39,925 nucleotides of DNA, taken from assembly GCA_002796325.1 (NCBI GenBank), contig PCXA01000010.1, forward strand, positions 76,181 through 116,105. Direction: 5' to 3'. Below, piece by piece: positions 8,723-17,420 of the stretch. Position 1 is the first letter of the stretch, and every line of letters begins with the position of its first letter. The notes under the pieces were generated by a model. That model was given only the letters and a program-made list of their open reading frames with translations, made no database searches and was not told the origin of the DNA. The stretch comes from Deltaproteobacteria bacterium CG11_big_fil_rev_8_21_14_0_20_47_16. GTDB lineage: Bacteria; UBA10199; GCA-002796325; 1-14-0-20-47-16. The position numbers were made by a program, and so were the translations under genes.

Positions 8723-10687
8723 TTACTTTAAAGCAGTTTGGTAACGGCCCAAGGCGAGGAGAGGGAAGTAGTGGCGATAGCCATGGTAGCGAATGTAGAA
8801 GTGGCCAGGGAAGCCGGTGCCGGTGAACTGTGGTTCATCCCAAGTACCGTCCTCTAGTTGAGCCCCAATAAGCCAATCAGCGGCACAACGAGCTTCGTCT
8901 GAGCGGGCCTCACCAGCGGCGACAAGACCCATGAGCGCCCAACCTGTTTGAGAGGGGACAGCACTATCGCCATAAGGTACATAGCGCCGGAAGTTATAGC
9001 TCTCAGGGGATTCACTAAAACCACCATCGGTACGTTGAACACTCTTCAGCCACTGCACAGCATGACGAATATAATCGGATGATAAATTTTCACCGATGGC
9101 AGCTAATCCCGTTAACACTGCCCATGTGCCATAAATATAATTGACACCCCAGCGACCAAACCATGACCCATTGGTTTCTTGATTCTTTTTCAAATAGCGT
9201 ATCGCTCGACGAACAATACGATCATCCTTTTGATATCCAAAATGGCTTAACAACTCCAATACACGACCCGTAATATCTGGTGAGCTTGGGTCCAAACAAG
9301 CACCGTGATCAGAGAAGGGGATTTTGTTTACAAGTTCTAAGCTATTATTTTTGTCAAAAGCAGCCCAACCACCATCGTCATTCTGCATTGAAATTAGCCA
9401 ATCCAAACCACGACGAATTGAGTGAGCCTTTTCTTTTTCTGGAAGTCCCAAGCGATGCAAAACAGTAAGCACTTGAATCGTGTCATCCACATCTGGAAAA
9501 TAATCGTTTTGAAATTCAAATGCCCAACCACCTGGCTCACCATCTGGATTTTTGAAATGCCAATCACCATAGCAATCTGTGATTTGTTTATCAATTAACC
9601 AACGACCTGTCTTAATCAGTGCTGGGGACTTTGGATCAAAACCTGAATCCAAAAGGGCAGTTGCCGACCAAGGCGTATCCCAAATTGGCGAGATGCAGCA
9701 CTGCTGGTGAACCATCGCCCCCTTAGGATGTGCTTCGTGCGGCACGCTGGCATCGAGAACGCCATCATTGCGCTGCCGAAAACGCGCTAGCCCTTCAAGT
9801 GCCTTTTCAATAACAGGATTGGTAAGCGGCTCACCAATAGTGTGAAGCGCCAATGCCGCATAAGCCATAGCTGGATAAATGTCTTCCGTACGCATGATAT
9901 GGGTACTGATCCATTCTTCGCAACGCTTCATAGCAATGCTTTTCACTTGTTTGGGTGCAAGTGGTTGAATAAGACGCAGTGCCTTATCAATTTGTTGAAA
10001 GAAATTTTCCCAGGACACGTAACCACTCAGCTTTACATCATCATGATACTTCCGCTCTGCTGGTGCCTCGACAAATAGCTCATCCAATCGCAAGTCCTCT
10101 GGCAACTCACATACAGGCTTCTTTTCAGAAATCATGAGCAGGGGGATGATACAAGCCCGTGCCCAACTGGAAAATTCATAGACACTAATTGGTGCCCAGT
10201 GTGGCAACAAAATCACTTCGACCGGCATGGCTGGAACGGCCGACCATGGCACCACACCAAACATCGCCAAGTGAATGCGTGTAAAAACACGGGACTCAGT
10301 GATACCACCACGATGAAGAATAAATGAACGCGCTTTGGAAAGTGCCGGATGATCCTTGGGATAGCCTGCGAGTCGCAAGGCAAAGTAGCACTCAATAGTG
10401 GTGCTAAGTTCAGCTGGTGACTCCCAATAAAGTCCCCAGGTGCCATCTTCACGCTGTTCATTCAAAATACGCTTTGCAATGCCTGCCTCAACCTCAGCGT
10501 CTACATTGCCCATAAAATGCATCAGGAAAATGTATTCCGCACTAATGGATTCATTGGCCTCTAGGGTAAACCACCAATAGGATTCCTTAGTCTGGTATTG
10601 TAGTAAGGCAGATTGGCCACGAGTAATCGCAGTCTGAAGGCCTGAGTCAAGCGCACGAAGTGCAGGTTGTGAGCGGCGTGTCGTCAT
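8723..10687 (-). CDS. shc: Squalene-hopene cyclase
   Basis: SHC cyclises squalene to hopene/diplopterol, the first committed step to hopanoids, at the inner membrane. The 654-residue length is typical. The catalytic acid motif DVDDT lies near residue 399. QW repeats that brace the alpha/alpha barrels are visible: QREDGTWGLYW, QNDDGGWAAFD, QETNGSWFGRWG, QRTDGGFSES and QLEDGTW. The C-terminus carries the usual FPGHFYIRYHGYRHYFPLLALGRY block (about 24 residues, ending at the stop). No other hopanoid (hpn) gene is near. Upstream on the same strand, 53 bp away, is a 51-codon membrane peptide with a strong ribosome binding site, likely in the same transcript. The shc ATG itself lacks a strong Shine-Dalgarno. 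Confidence 0.95.
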   Translation of the reverse strand: MTTRRSQPALRALDSGLQTAITRGQSALLQYQTKESYWWFTLEANESISAEYIFLMHFMGNVDAEVEAGIAKRILNEQREDGTWGLYWESPAELSTTIECYFALRLAGYPKDHPALSKARSFILHRGGITESRVFTRIHLAMFGVVPWSAVPAMPVEVILLPHWAPISVYEFSSWARACIIPLLMISEKKPVCELPEDLRLDELFVEAPAERKYHDDVKLSGYVSWENFFQQIDKALRLIQPLAPKQVKSIAMKRCEEWISTHIMRTEDIYPAMAYAALALHTIGEPLTNPVIEKALEGLARFRQRNDGVLDASVPHEAHPKGAMVHQQCCISPIWDTPWSATALLDSGFDPKSPALIKTGRWLIDKQITDCYGDWHFKNPDGEPGGWAFEFQNDYFPDVDDTIQVLTVLHRLGLPEKEKAHSIRRGLDWLISMQNDDGGWAAFDKNNSLELVNKIPFSDHGACLDPSSPDITGRVLELLSHFGYQKDDRIVRRAIRYLKKNQETNGSWFGRWGVNYIYGTWAVLTGLAAIGENLSSDYIRHAVQWLKSVQRTDGGFSESPESYNFRRYVPYGDSAVPSQTGWALMGLVAAGEARSDEARCAADWLIGAQLEDGTWDEPQFTGTGFPGHFYIRYHGYRHYFPLLALGRYQTALK

Positions 10688-10740
10688 AGGACACTGCTTT
10701 TACCGCGGACTTCTCAGAAAAATCAAGGTTAGGAAAAAGA

Positions 10741-10896
10741 TTAGCCCAAGAACATCTGTGGGTGATCCAGGCTGACAAAAACAGACTCACCATCATCTGT
10801 ATCATCTGAAGAGCTTTCCTCATGGAATCGTTTACCAATACCAAGACCAACCGCTAAGATCGCTAACAGCAGAAATAGGGACTGAATACGTTTCAT
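10741..10896 (-). CDS. Small membrane/secreted peptide upstream of shc (51 aa)
   Basis: A 51-codon frame reads MKRIQSLFLLLAILAVGLGI, then GKRFHEESSSDDTDDGESVF and VSLDHPQMFLG. It has a basic start, one hydrophobic helix (about 6-20) and a short acidic Ser/Asp tail, so it is either a single-pass anchor or an uncleaved signal peptide. The start is supported by a near-perfect Shine-Dalgarno (AGGAGG, plus-strand 10903-10908) at good spacing, the best in its neighbourhood. It ends 53 bp before shc on the same strand, suggesting one transcript. I recognise no family. A sigma-54-like box lies just upstream at 10923-10939. Real translation is likely but not proven. Confidence 0.6.
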   Translation of the reverse strand: MKRIQSLFLLLAILAVGLGIGKRFHEESSSDDTDDGESVFVSLDHPQMFLG

Positions 10897-10922
10897 ACAA
10901 ACCTCCTCTGCACAGTATAATT

Positions 10923-10939
10923 ACAAGGCCTGTGCCAAG
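10923..10939 (-). promoter_or_regulatory. Candidate sigma-54 (-24/-12) promoter for small peptide and shc
   Basis: On the minus strand the sequence reads CTTGGCACAGGCCTTGT. It matches the sigma-54 consensus TGGCAC-N5-TTGC with exact GG-to-GC spacing except that the -12 GC is GT. Transcription would begin near 10912, leaving a leader of about 16 nt with the AGGAGG site. A competing reading is an inverted repeat, GCACAG (10910-10915) with CTGTGC (10930-10935), which could be an operator. Confidence 0.35.
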
Positions 10940-11219
10940 AGGGGGAGTGGCTTTAAAATATTTACCCTTATAATTCAGATAGTTATAGACACCCTTTTAT
11001 GTAACTCCCTAGATTTTATATGATTACTGCGGAATGTAGGCCCCACTTGGCTTTGCGGGTGGGGGAATAAGGCCTCACCTGGAGATGGCCCAAGCGATCG
11101 CTTAAAAGTACGGTCATTACGCGGCATAAAGCCATAGCGAGTCGTTTGCCAGTGCCAGGTTTCTTGAATGTTACATAATATATATTATGCGACATTATTT
11201 GGGAAATATAGAAAGGCAA
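10940..11219. other. Non-coding, hairpin-rich gap between rpoH and the shc unit
   Basis: No convincing gene is visible. The stretch contains CCCCAC (11041-11046) pairing with GTGGGG (11059-11064), ACCTGG (11077-11082) pairing with CCAGGT (11155-11160), the perfect 12-bp palindrome AAGCGATCGCTT (11092-11103) and the 16-bp palindrome CATAATATATATTATG (11174-11189). None is followed by a clear T-tract. It could be a structured leader or small RNA, or an rpoH 3' region with operators; the sequence alone does not decide. Confidence 0.4.
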
Positions 11220-12113
11220 CTACCGCAGTAAACTGATATCCATGCCGCTATCCTTAAAGTGATCCCGTAGCTTTTCAATGATGCGCTCCTCGATTTGTCG
11301 GGCCCTTTCCTTGGATATGCCGTACTCATCCCCAATCTGCTGCAATGTCAAAGGCACTTCGGCCAATAAACGCTCCTGAAATATTTTAAGTTCTCTTGGC
11401 TTTAGCTCACTCGAAAATTCCATGAGCTTTTCGTGAAACTTATCCTTAACCTCTTCGTTTGCTAACTTTTCATCAATCGGCACATCATCGTCCGCAATAA
11501 AATCAGATAATATTGCGTCTGAATCAGCGCCGCCAACTGGCGCGTCTAAATGCGCTTCGGATTGGCTTAAGCGCTTGGTCATTTCCTCAACTTCATATTT
11601 TGGAACTTCAAGACGCTCTGCCAACATCTGACTGCTCGGCTTAATACCCAGAGCCTCAATTTTGCGCTTTTCCTGCATTAGATTATAAAACAGTTTGCGC
11701 TGCGTTTTCGTTGTTCCAATTTTGACGAGCCTAAAGTTATCGAGGATGTACTTGAGAATAAATGCACGAATCCACCATGTCGCATAATATCCAAGGCGTG
11801 TATTCTTATCTGGATCATACTTTTTAATTGCAGTGACTAGACCCACATTGCCTTCTTGAATGAGGTCCATGAGATTTGAGAATGTATTGCGATATTCCAT
11901 CGCAATTTTTACCACAAGACGTAAATGTGAGCCCACCAGTTGACGAGCCGCCTCTGGATCAGCATCTTTTCGATATTGTGCAAGGAGTTTCTTTTCTTGC
12001 GCGTCTGTCAAGAGTGGATACTTCCCCACTTCTGCCAAATAGCGCTTCAGTGGGTCAGCTGGAACAAGCGCATCAATTGGACGTGTTATTAGTGATTTGC
12101 TTTCTTTAACCAT
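11220..12113 (-). CDS. rpoH: RNA polymerase sigma factor, RpoH (sigma-32) family
   Basis: A 297-residue sigma-70-family factor with region 2 (LRLVVKIAMEYRN, DLIQEGNVGLVTAIKKYDP, YATWWIRAFI), the RpoH-box-like segment between regions 2 and 3 (TKTQRKLFYNLMQEKRK), and region 4 helix-turn-helix (LTLQQIGDEYGISKERARQIE). The RpoH box and short length separate it from RpoD and RpoS. It should direct heat-shock or envelope-stress genes. Its ATG shares one base with the bamA stop (TAATG at 12113), so its translation is coupled to BamA, unusual company for a heat-shock factor. No separate promoter is obvious because the upstream DNA is bamA coding sequence. Confidence 0.88.
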   Translation of the reverse strand: MVKESKSLITRPIDALVPADPLKRYLAEVGKYPLLTDAQEKKLLAQYRKDADPEAARQLVGSHLRLVVKIAMEYRNTFSNLMDLIQEGNVGLVTAIKKYDPDKNTRLGYYATWWIRAFILKYILDNFRLVKIGTTKTQRKLFYNLMQEKRKIEALGIKPSSQMLAERLEVPKYEVEEMTKRLSQSEAHLDAPVGGADSDAILSDFIADDDVPIDEKLANEEVKDKFHEKLMEFSSELKPRELKIFQERLLAEVPLTLQQIGDEYGISKERARQIEERIIEKLRDHFKDSGMDISLLR

Positions 12114-14395
12114 TAGAAAAGATCGCCGATTGTAAAGTTGAACACAACAGGGTCTTCACCAGGCTGCTTATTGATTGGCATACCCCACTCAAATCGCAAG
12201 GGACCCATTGGTGATAACCAGCGGAATCCAAATCCATAGTCTAACTTCAAGTGCCTCATTGATATGCTCTGATCTTCCGCATAGGCATTACCTGCATCAA
12301 AAAAGGCCACAGCCTTGAATCCCGCAGGATTATAGATGGGTAGCTCAATTTCAAAGTTGGCTTGAATCATTTTATCGCCACCATAGTTGAATACACCTAC
12401 TGGGCCTGCTGGACCAGATGGAATCTGCACCGTAGGACCAACTGTACGTGGGTAATATCCGCGCAAGGTATTCGGTCCACCCAGGAAGTATCGTTCATAC
12501 AGCGGGACGATCTGGCTATTGAGGCTCTTGATATACCCAATTCTAAAATAGTTTTTTGAGGATATACCCTTATATATTGGCTGATAATAACGCGCACTTG
12601 CATTTACACGGGCAAAATCGACTGTACCACCCAGCTTGGCGCCTGATATCTCACCTGTTGATGTAATAAAAACACCTTTGTTTGGGAAGACGCGATTGTC
12701 ACGTGTATCATATGAAATTGTCATAGTAACTTCAGAAGTCACACCCGATGCATTGGCTGTAAAGACACTTGGTACGGCAAACGAAAAGTCGGTAACTTTG
12801 ATCTTCTCATACTGATACCCAATATTGACAGATGCATTTGTGAATAATCGCCGCCCAATATTAAGACCAGCCCCCAAAGAGTCACGATTAAAGTCCACAA
12901 ATTTAAATGCAGACTTGTATCCATTTACACCCAACATCCAATCTGTATCTAAGAAGTACGGGTCAGATGCACTCAAGCTGAACTGTTGTCTCAAACTACT
13001 ATACTCAGCCGATAAATTTCCACTGATACCATAACCAAAGAAATTATTCTTTGATATTGATCCTTGAAGGATTAAATTTTCACCGGTTGAGAAACCTGCA
13101 CCAAAGTTAAAGCTTCCAGTAGGTTTTTCTTTTACCGTAATGTTAATATTAAGCACATCGTCTTGATTACCACGAGGCGTTGCAATGTTAATTTCTGAGA
13201 AGAAACCAAGCTGCTGAAGTTTTTGCTTACTGAGCTCAAGAAGGCGTTGATTAAATATATCACCCTCTTTCACACGCATTTCACGACGAATGACCTTATC
13301 ACGCGTAATAGTATTTCCCGAAATATTAATTTTCCCTACTTTAACGCGCGGACCCTTATCAATTTTGAAAACAATATCTGCAGTATCATCATCATGCGTC
13401 TCGGGAATGGGCTGTATATTGACAAACGCATAGCCTTCATCACTGTATAGATTTGTGATTGATGCTACATCACCTTCTACAACTGATTGGTTGTAAATCT
13501 GTTTGGGCTTTATTGTTACCATATCAATAATCTGATCTGGTGTTGTCAGAATATCACCCTCAACACGGATGTTGGCAATTCGATATTGATGACCCTCCTC
13601 AATAAGATAGTTGATATATATCGTCCGCATATCCTTGCTAATATCGGTACGTGGATTATCAACCTTGATTTTGAGATATCCCTTATTCAAGTAATTGTAT
13701 GTGATGAGCATTACGTCCTGCTCTAACTGCTGCTCTTTGAACTTCCCGGAACCAGTCATGAAGGAGATTGGACTTTTCTCTTTGGTACGAATTATTTTCC
13801 GCAACTGACTATCACTAAAAACATGATTGCCAATAAAACTGATTTTGCGCACAGCTGCTTTTTCATTTTCCTTGATTGTAATAATTAAATCCATCTCACC
13901 AGGATTTGGTGTAGCCACAAGTTGATAATCTGTTTCAACTGTATAGTAGCCCTTTTTAGCATAGCGCTCACGAATTTTTTGCATTGTGATAGCCAACTCT
14001 TTACCGTCCAATGGTTGGAAGGGTTTAATTTTAAGATCCTCTTGTAGTGTGTGTGATTTGATATGGGTATTGCCTTGAAACTTAATATTACGAATGACAG
14101 GTCGCTCACGTAGTACGATACGCATAACCCCGCCGACATCTTCAATACGCACATCCATGAATTGGCCTAATGCAAATAGGGCCTTCACGTCATGCGAAAT
14201 ACGATCCGCATTGAAAGGTTGGCCGGCACGACTTTGAATCGTGGCCAGAATTGTATCTGCAGAAACACTGTGGTTGCCCACAACGTCAATGGCGCGAATA
14301 ATTTCAGCGTGGGCACTTGTTACACCCATCACCAAAACCATTGTCACAACCACAACTCTACAAATCCATTTATGAAATTGCGTGTAAAATCCCAT
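12113..14395 (-). CDS. bamA: Outer-membrane protein assembly factor BamA
   Basis: BamA inserts beta-barrel proteins into the outer membrane. The 760-residue protein has a signal peptide (cleavage after SAHA, about residue 30), five POTRA repeats (about 31-420; the first opens [18 protein letters not shown]) and a C-terminal barrel. The loop-6 motif, normally VRGF, appears as LRGYYPRT. The final residue is Phe (TIGDLF), the classical barrel C-signal. The start overlaps the end of lolD by 26 bp, and the basic n-region FHKWICR supports this ATG. In related genomes a skp and lpxD often follow; here rpoH follows directly. Confidence 0.96.
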   Translation of the reverse strand: MGFYTQFHKWICRVVVVTMVLVMGVTSAHAEIIRAIDVVGNHSVSADTILATIQSRAGQPFNADRISHDVKALFALGQFMDVRIEDVGGVMRIVLRERPVIRNIKFQGNTHIKSHTLQEDLKIKPFQPLDGKELAITMQKIRERYAKKGYYTVETDYQLVATPNPGEMDLIITIKENEKAAVRKISFIGNHVFSDSQLRKIIRTKEKSPISFMTGSGKFKEQQLEQDVMLITYNYLNKGYLKIKVDNPRTDISKDMRTIYINYLIEEGHQYRIANIRVEGDILTTPDQIIDMVTIKPKQIYNQSVVEGDVASITNLYSDEGYAFVNIQPIPETHDDDTADIVFKIDKGPRVKVGKINISGNTITRDKVIRREMRVKEGDIFNQRLLELSKQKLQQLGFFSEINIATPRGNQDDVLNINITVKEKPTGSFNFGAGFSTGENLILQGSISKNNFFGYGISGNLSAEYSSLRQQFSLSASDPYFLDTDWMLGVNGYKSAFKFVDFNRDSLGAGLNIGRRLFTNASVNIGYQYEKIKVTDFSFAVPSVFTANASGVTSEVTMTISYDTRDNRVFPNKGVFITSTGEISGAKLGGTVDFARVNASARYYQPIYKGISSKNYFRIGYIKSLNSQIVPLYERYFLGGPNTLRGYYPRTVGPTVQIPSGPAGPVGVFNYGGDKMIQANFEIELPIYNPAGFKAVAFFDAGNAYAEDQSISMRHLKLDYGFGFRWLSPMGPLRFEWGMPINKQPGEDPVVFNFTIGDLF

Positions 14396-15047
14396 TCCTC
14401 AGTTCCAGGCGCCGATGCATGGCGTGCAGCACAGTTGTATTATGGGTAACCAAAAGTAGACTCATACGGTGCAGGCTACACAATTGCAAGAGTAGTCGTA
14501 GAATCCCCTCACCCGTTTCAGAATCCAGATTTCCGGTGGGTTCATCCGCAAAAAGCAGCTTAGGATGCCTTATAAGGGCCCTGGCGATAGCCACCCGTTG
14601 TTGTTCTCCCCCAGACAGTTGGTGGGGGCGATGGACAGCACGATTGGCAAGGCCAACCGCATCCAACATGACCGCCGCCTGCTTCCGCGCCTCGGCCTGC
14701 GACAACCTGGCAATTAAAAGAGGCACCATCACATTTTCAAGGGCGGATAACGCCGGCAAAAGATGAAATTGCTGGAAGACAAATCCAATTGTCCGGTTGC
14801 GAAATTCCGCAGAAGCTGTTTCTGAAAGCGTCAGCACATCTCGACCATCAATTTGGACTGACCCAGACTGCACAGGTTCAAGTCCAGCAATACAATGCAG
14901 TAACGTTGATTTTCCGCTTCCTGAAGGGCCACAGATACCCAATTGTTCACCTTTAGCCAAGCTTAGGTCTGCCCCATTCAGAACAGGTAGCTCACGATCA
15001 CCATCATGAAATATTTTATGAAGATTCGAAACTGATACAATTGTCAT
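14370..15047 (-). CDS. lolD: Lipoprotein-releasing ABC transporter ATP-binding protein LolD
   Basis: LolD powers extraction of outer-membrane lipoproteins from the inner membrane. The 225-residue protein contains Walker [11 protein letters not shown]-loop [18 protein letters not shown], signature [15 protein letters not shown], Walker [13 protein letters not shown] and the H-loop LLVTHN. I place the start at the ATG at 15047 ([13 protein letters not shown]), which overlaps the upstream permease stop in an ATGA junction; the frame extends further upstream but that part looks unlike LolD. Its 3' end overlaps bamA by 26 bp. Confidence 0.93.
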   Translation of the reverse strand: MTIVSVSNLHKIFHDGDRELPVLNGADLSLAKGEQLGICGPSGSGKSTLLHCIAGLEPVQSGSVQIDGRDVLTLSETASAEFRNRTIGFVFQQFHLLPALSALENVMVPLLIARLSQAEARKQAAVMLDAVGLANRAVHRPHQLSGGEQQRVAIARALIRHPKLLFADEPTGNLDSETGEGILRLLLQLCSLHRMSLLLVTHNTTVLHAMHRRLELRNGILHAIS

Positions 15048-16243
15048 ATACGCACCAACCCTTTTAAAATGGGCAACTTCGCCATTCGAACAACTGCAAT
15101 GGCCGTCACCGTCGCTGCTGCTAAAAGAACCCCAGAAACCACAACACCCACCCACAGAGTCTTCATTTGCAATGGGAGCTGCTCAACAAAATAAACTGAT
15201 GCCGGCAATTCGATAAAGTGACTGAAACGTAACCATGAAATGATCACCAGAGCCAAACTTGTTCCAATCGTCACACCTACAATGGATGTGCGAATTGCAG
15301 AACGCCATATGAGGCGTCTCAGTTCACTCCGTGACAAACCCAGCAGCCTGAGGATAGCGGCTTCTCTCCGGCGGAACCACACTTGCAATCCCACGACACC
15401 GGTCACATTACTTAACGCGATCAGCACAAAAAGGGACATCAATACCACAAATGTCGTGCGCTGGAGGCGTAATGCATCGAACATGGCGTAGTTCAGTTCA
15501 CCCCACGTCGCAACGGTAACGTTCAAGAACTGATCTTGCCATCGTCGTGCAAGCGACCACGTTTCATCTGGATTATTGAGACGCAATGCAATGCCGTCCA
15601 CTGTCTTTTCTGGCAAATGATAAAGAGCTCCTAATTGATGGCGTGGCACCAAAATAAATTGATGGTCATAGTCGTAGAGACCACTGCTAAATGTCCCCAC
15701 CACATTAATCGGGATAGACTCCCCTTCAGGATGTACCTTTGTTGGCATAAAAAGATGTGTTGGTCGCTCAGTGGCATCCAAAGCGCTTCCCAAAATCACG
15801 GGTAGTGCTGATGTTGTTGCAGGCGACAAAAACTTTGTATCGCCACCCTCGTCCCAACGCACGAGAAGCCCCATATGCACACGTGAAAAGGAATCCCAAT
15901 CGATTCCTTTAACCACAACCCCATTCACGCCGTTGCCACCGGTAAGTAGTCCTTCACGCACAATAAAGGGACTTTCTGCAGCGATACCGGATGAATGGGT
16001 GTCAGACCGAAATTCAGAAAGCATATCCGTCGATACAATTCCCTCGGGATCCTGAAGAATAACCATGTCCCCATGGAATCCCCGCGCCGCTGAGACATAA
16101 CTTCCCCAAAATCCTTGCATGATGGCAATCGTGACAATCAGCATTGCAACAGCCGTGGCAATGCCGGCTGCAACCAGTCGATGTGTCAGCTTCAATAGTC
16201 GCGGTGTATCGCGATTGAGAAAATTGAATAGGATGCTATTCAT
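15044..16243 (-). CDS. Lol-type ABC transporter permease (FtsX domain), second copy
   Basis: A 399-residue inner-membrane protein with the LolC/LolE topology: one N-terminal membrane helix (LVAAGIATAVAMLIVTIAIM, about 26-45), a large periplasmic domain to about residue 255, then three C-terminal helices of the FtsX domain (VVLMSLFVLIALSNVTG onward; the cytoplasmic RLLGLSRSELRRL segment is conserved). Its N-terminus is less like canonical LolC/E than the permease before it. Together with that gene and lolD it should form a LolCDE-like heteromeric exporter. It overlaps its upstream neighbour by 8 bp and lolD by 4 bp. Which of the two is functionally LolC or LolE cannot be fixed from this window. 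Confidence 0.82.
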   Translation of the reverse strand: MNSILFNFLNRDTPRLLKLTHRLVAAGIATAVAMLIVTIAIMQGFWGSYVSAARGFHGDMVILQDPEGIVSTDMLSEFRSDTHSSGIAAESPFIVREGLLTGGNGVNGVVVKGIDWDSFSRVHMGLLVRWDEGGDTKFLSPATTSALPVILGSALDATERPTHLFMPTKVHPEGESIPINVVGTFSSGLYDYDHQFILVPRHQLGALYHLPEKTVDGIALRLNNPDETWSLARRWQDQFLNVTVATWGELNYAMFDALRLQRTTFVVLMSLFVLIALSNVTGVVGLQVWFRRREAAILRLLGLSRSELRRLIWRSAIRTSIVGVTIGTSLALVIISWLRFSHFIELPASVYFVEQLPLQMKTLWVGVVVSGVLLAAATVTAIAVVRMAKLPILKGLVRI

Positions 16244-17420
16244 ACTTCAATTGCTCCATAATGCTGTGTTCGCCAATACCGCGTGCTGGCCAAAATGCGG
16301 CAAATGTTGTCACCAAACAAGAACCCACTGCAATGGCAACAAGACCTGGAATGGAAATAGACACAGGTAACACACGAACATATAATGAATCAGGTAATGG
16401 AATCCCCATATGGGAAATGACAGTGCAGCCCAATAACGCAACACCAATCCCCAATACACCGCCCATTGCACCCACCATCGCGCCATGCCACATGAATACC
16501 TGGCGAATTTGCGTGGGCGAACATCCCAGTGCCAATAAAATTCCCATCTCTTGCTGGCGGGATGAAACCAACAAAAATAAAACCGCAATAATCCCCGTTG
16601 CCGCAATGGCCACAACCAGTGCCAGTAACGCCGTCATAACGCGACGCTCAAGGGTCAGCGCCCCAAAGAGTGCAGCGTTCTCTTCTTGCCATGTCGTAAT
16701 TGTGGCATCAGGCTGATCATTGCGGAGCTGTTGTGCGATGCGAGATACCTGCATGGGGGTGTCTGTATATCCCCACCAGGCTTCAGTGGCCTGTGGTCCC
16801 AATAACTGTTTGGCGTAGACGGCTGGCATGAGCACCAATGATTGATCTGCCTCATAAAGACCGGAACGAAAGACGGCGCGCACTGTAGCTGTAATGCGGT
16901 TGGGGGCCAAATCACCCGAGGGTGTCACCTGTCCAAAGGGCGCAATCATATTGACTGTTCGTGCACTATTGGGCGTGGCACCAAACTGACTTGCCAACTC
17001 AACACCAATGGCAATCGGAACACCGGACATTTCGAATGCCGTCACGGGATCTTTGTCTACGGGAAGCGCCCATTCCAATGTTGGCATTTGCGCCAAAAGT
17101 GCGGGGGTCACACCACGAATGTGTACGCCAGTTTCAACACCCGATCCCGCATCTAAAATGCCCTGACCTTCAACAGCTGGAATCCATGTCATATTGGCAA
17201 GTTGCAGCGGAGCCTCTGTCGAGACAAGACGGATATGCGGATTAAGTCCGACAAATTTTTCAATCAGATCTGCACGGAAACCACGCATCACTGACAGGAC
17301 CAAGACCTGAACCATAACGGCAATAGCAACTGCCAAAATGGCTGTTGTGGTGAAGTAAGAAATGCGCCACCCCCGGTGAGGAAACAAATATCTCAATGCG
17401 AGATAGCGCGTCACACTCAT
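16236..17420 (-). CDS. lolC: Lipoprotein-releasing system permease, LolC/LolE family
   Basis: A 394-residue permease starting [20 protein letters not shown], the conserved N-terminus of the family, followed by a membrane helix ending VLVLSVMRGF (compare the LolC/E VLSVMNGF signature). A periplasmic domain (about 50-265) and three C-terminal FtsX helices follow, with LLALGCSPTQIRQVFMW between helices. The protein holds lipoproteins for LolD-driven release to a periplasmic carrier. Its ATG overlaps the lysS stop (17417-17420). LolC and LolE are hard to tell apart, so the symbol is provisional. Confidence 0.85.
   Translation of the reverse strand: MSVTRYLALRYLFPHRGWRISYFTTTAILAVAIAVMVQVLVLSVMRGFRADLIEKFVGLNPHIRLVSTEAPLQLANMTWIPAVEGQGILDAGSGVETGVHIRGVTPALLAQMPTLEWALPVDKDPVTAFEMSGVPIAIGVELASQFGATPNSARTVNMIAPFGQVTPSGDLAPNRITATVRAVFRSGLYEADQSLVLMPAVYAKQLLGPQATEAWWGYTDTPMQVSRIAQQLRNDQPDATITTWQEENAALFGALTLERRVMTALLALVVAIAATGIIAVLFLLVSSRQQEMGILLALGCSPTQIRQVFMWHGAMVGAMGGVLGIGVALLGCTVISHMGIPLPDSLYVRVLPVSISIPGLVAIAVGSCLVTTFAAFWPARGIGEHSIMEQLKYE

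Noticed and set aside
11040-11070. GCAAAGCC on the minus strand, resembling part of the cyclic di-GMP-I (GEMM) riboswitch
   Set aside because: The partner CAAACC motif and the conserved spacing are absent; only one short block matches.
11016-11219. A 67-codon minus-strand frame after rpoH
   Set aside because: No ribosome binding site, no recognisable domain, and it covers palindromes; more likely non-coding.
14370-15155. Longer LolD starting at 15155
   Set aside because: The extra 36 residues are Cys/Gly/Ser-rich, unlike LolD, and lie in the coding part of the permease; ATG 15047 fits an ATGA junction.
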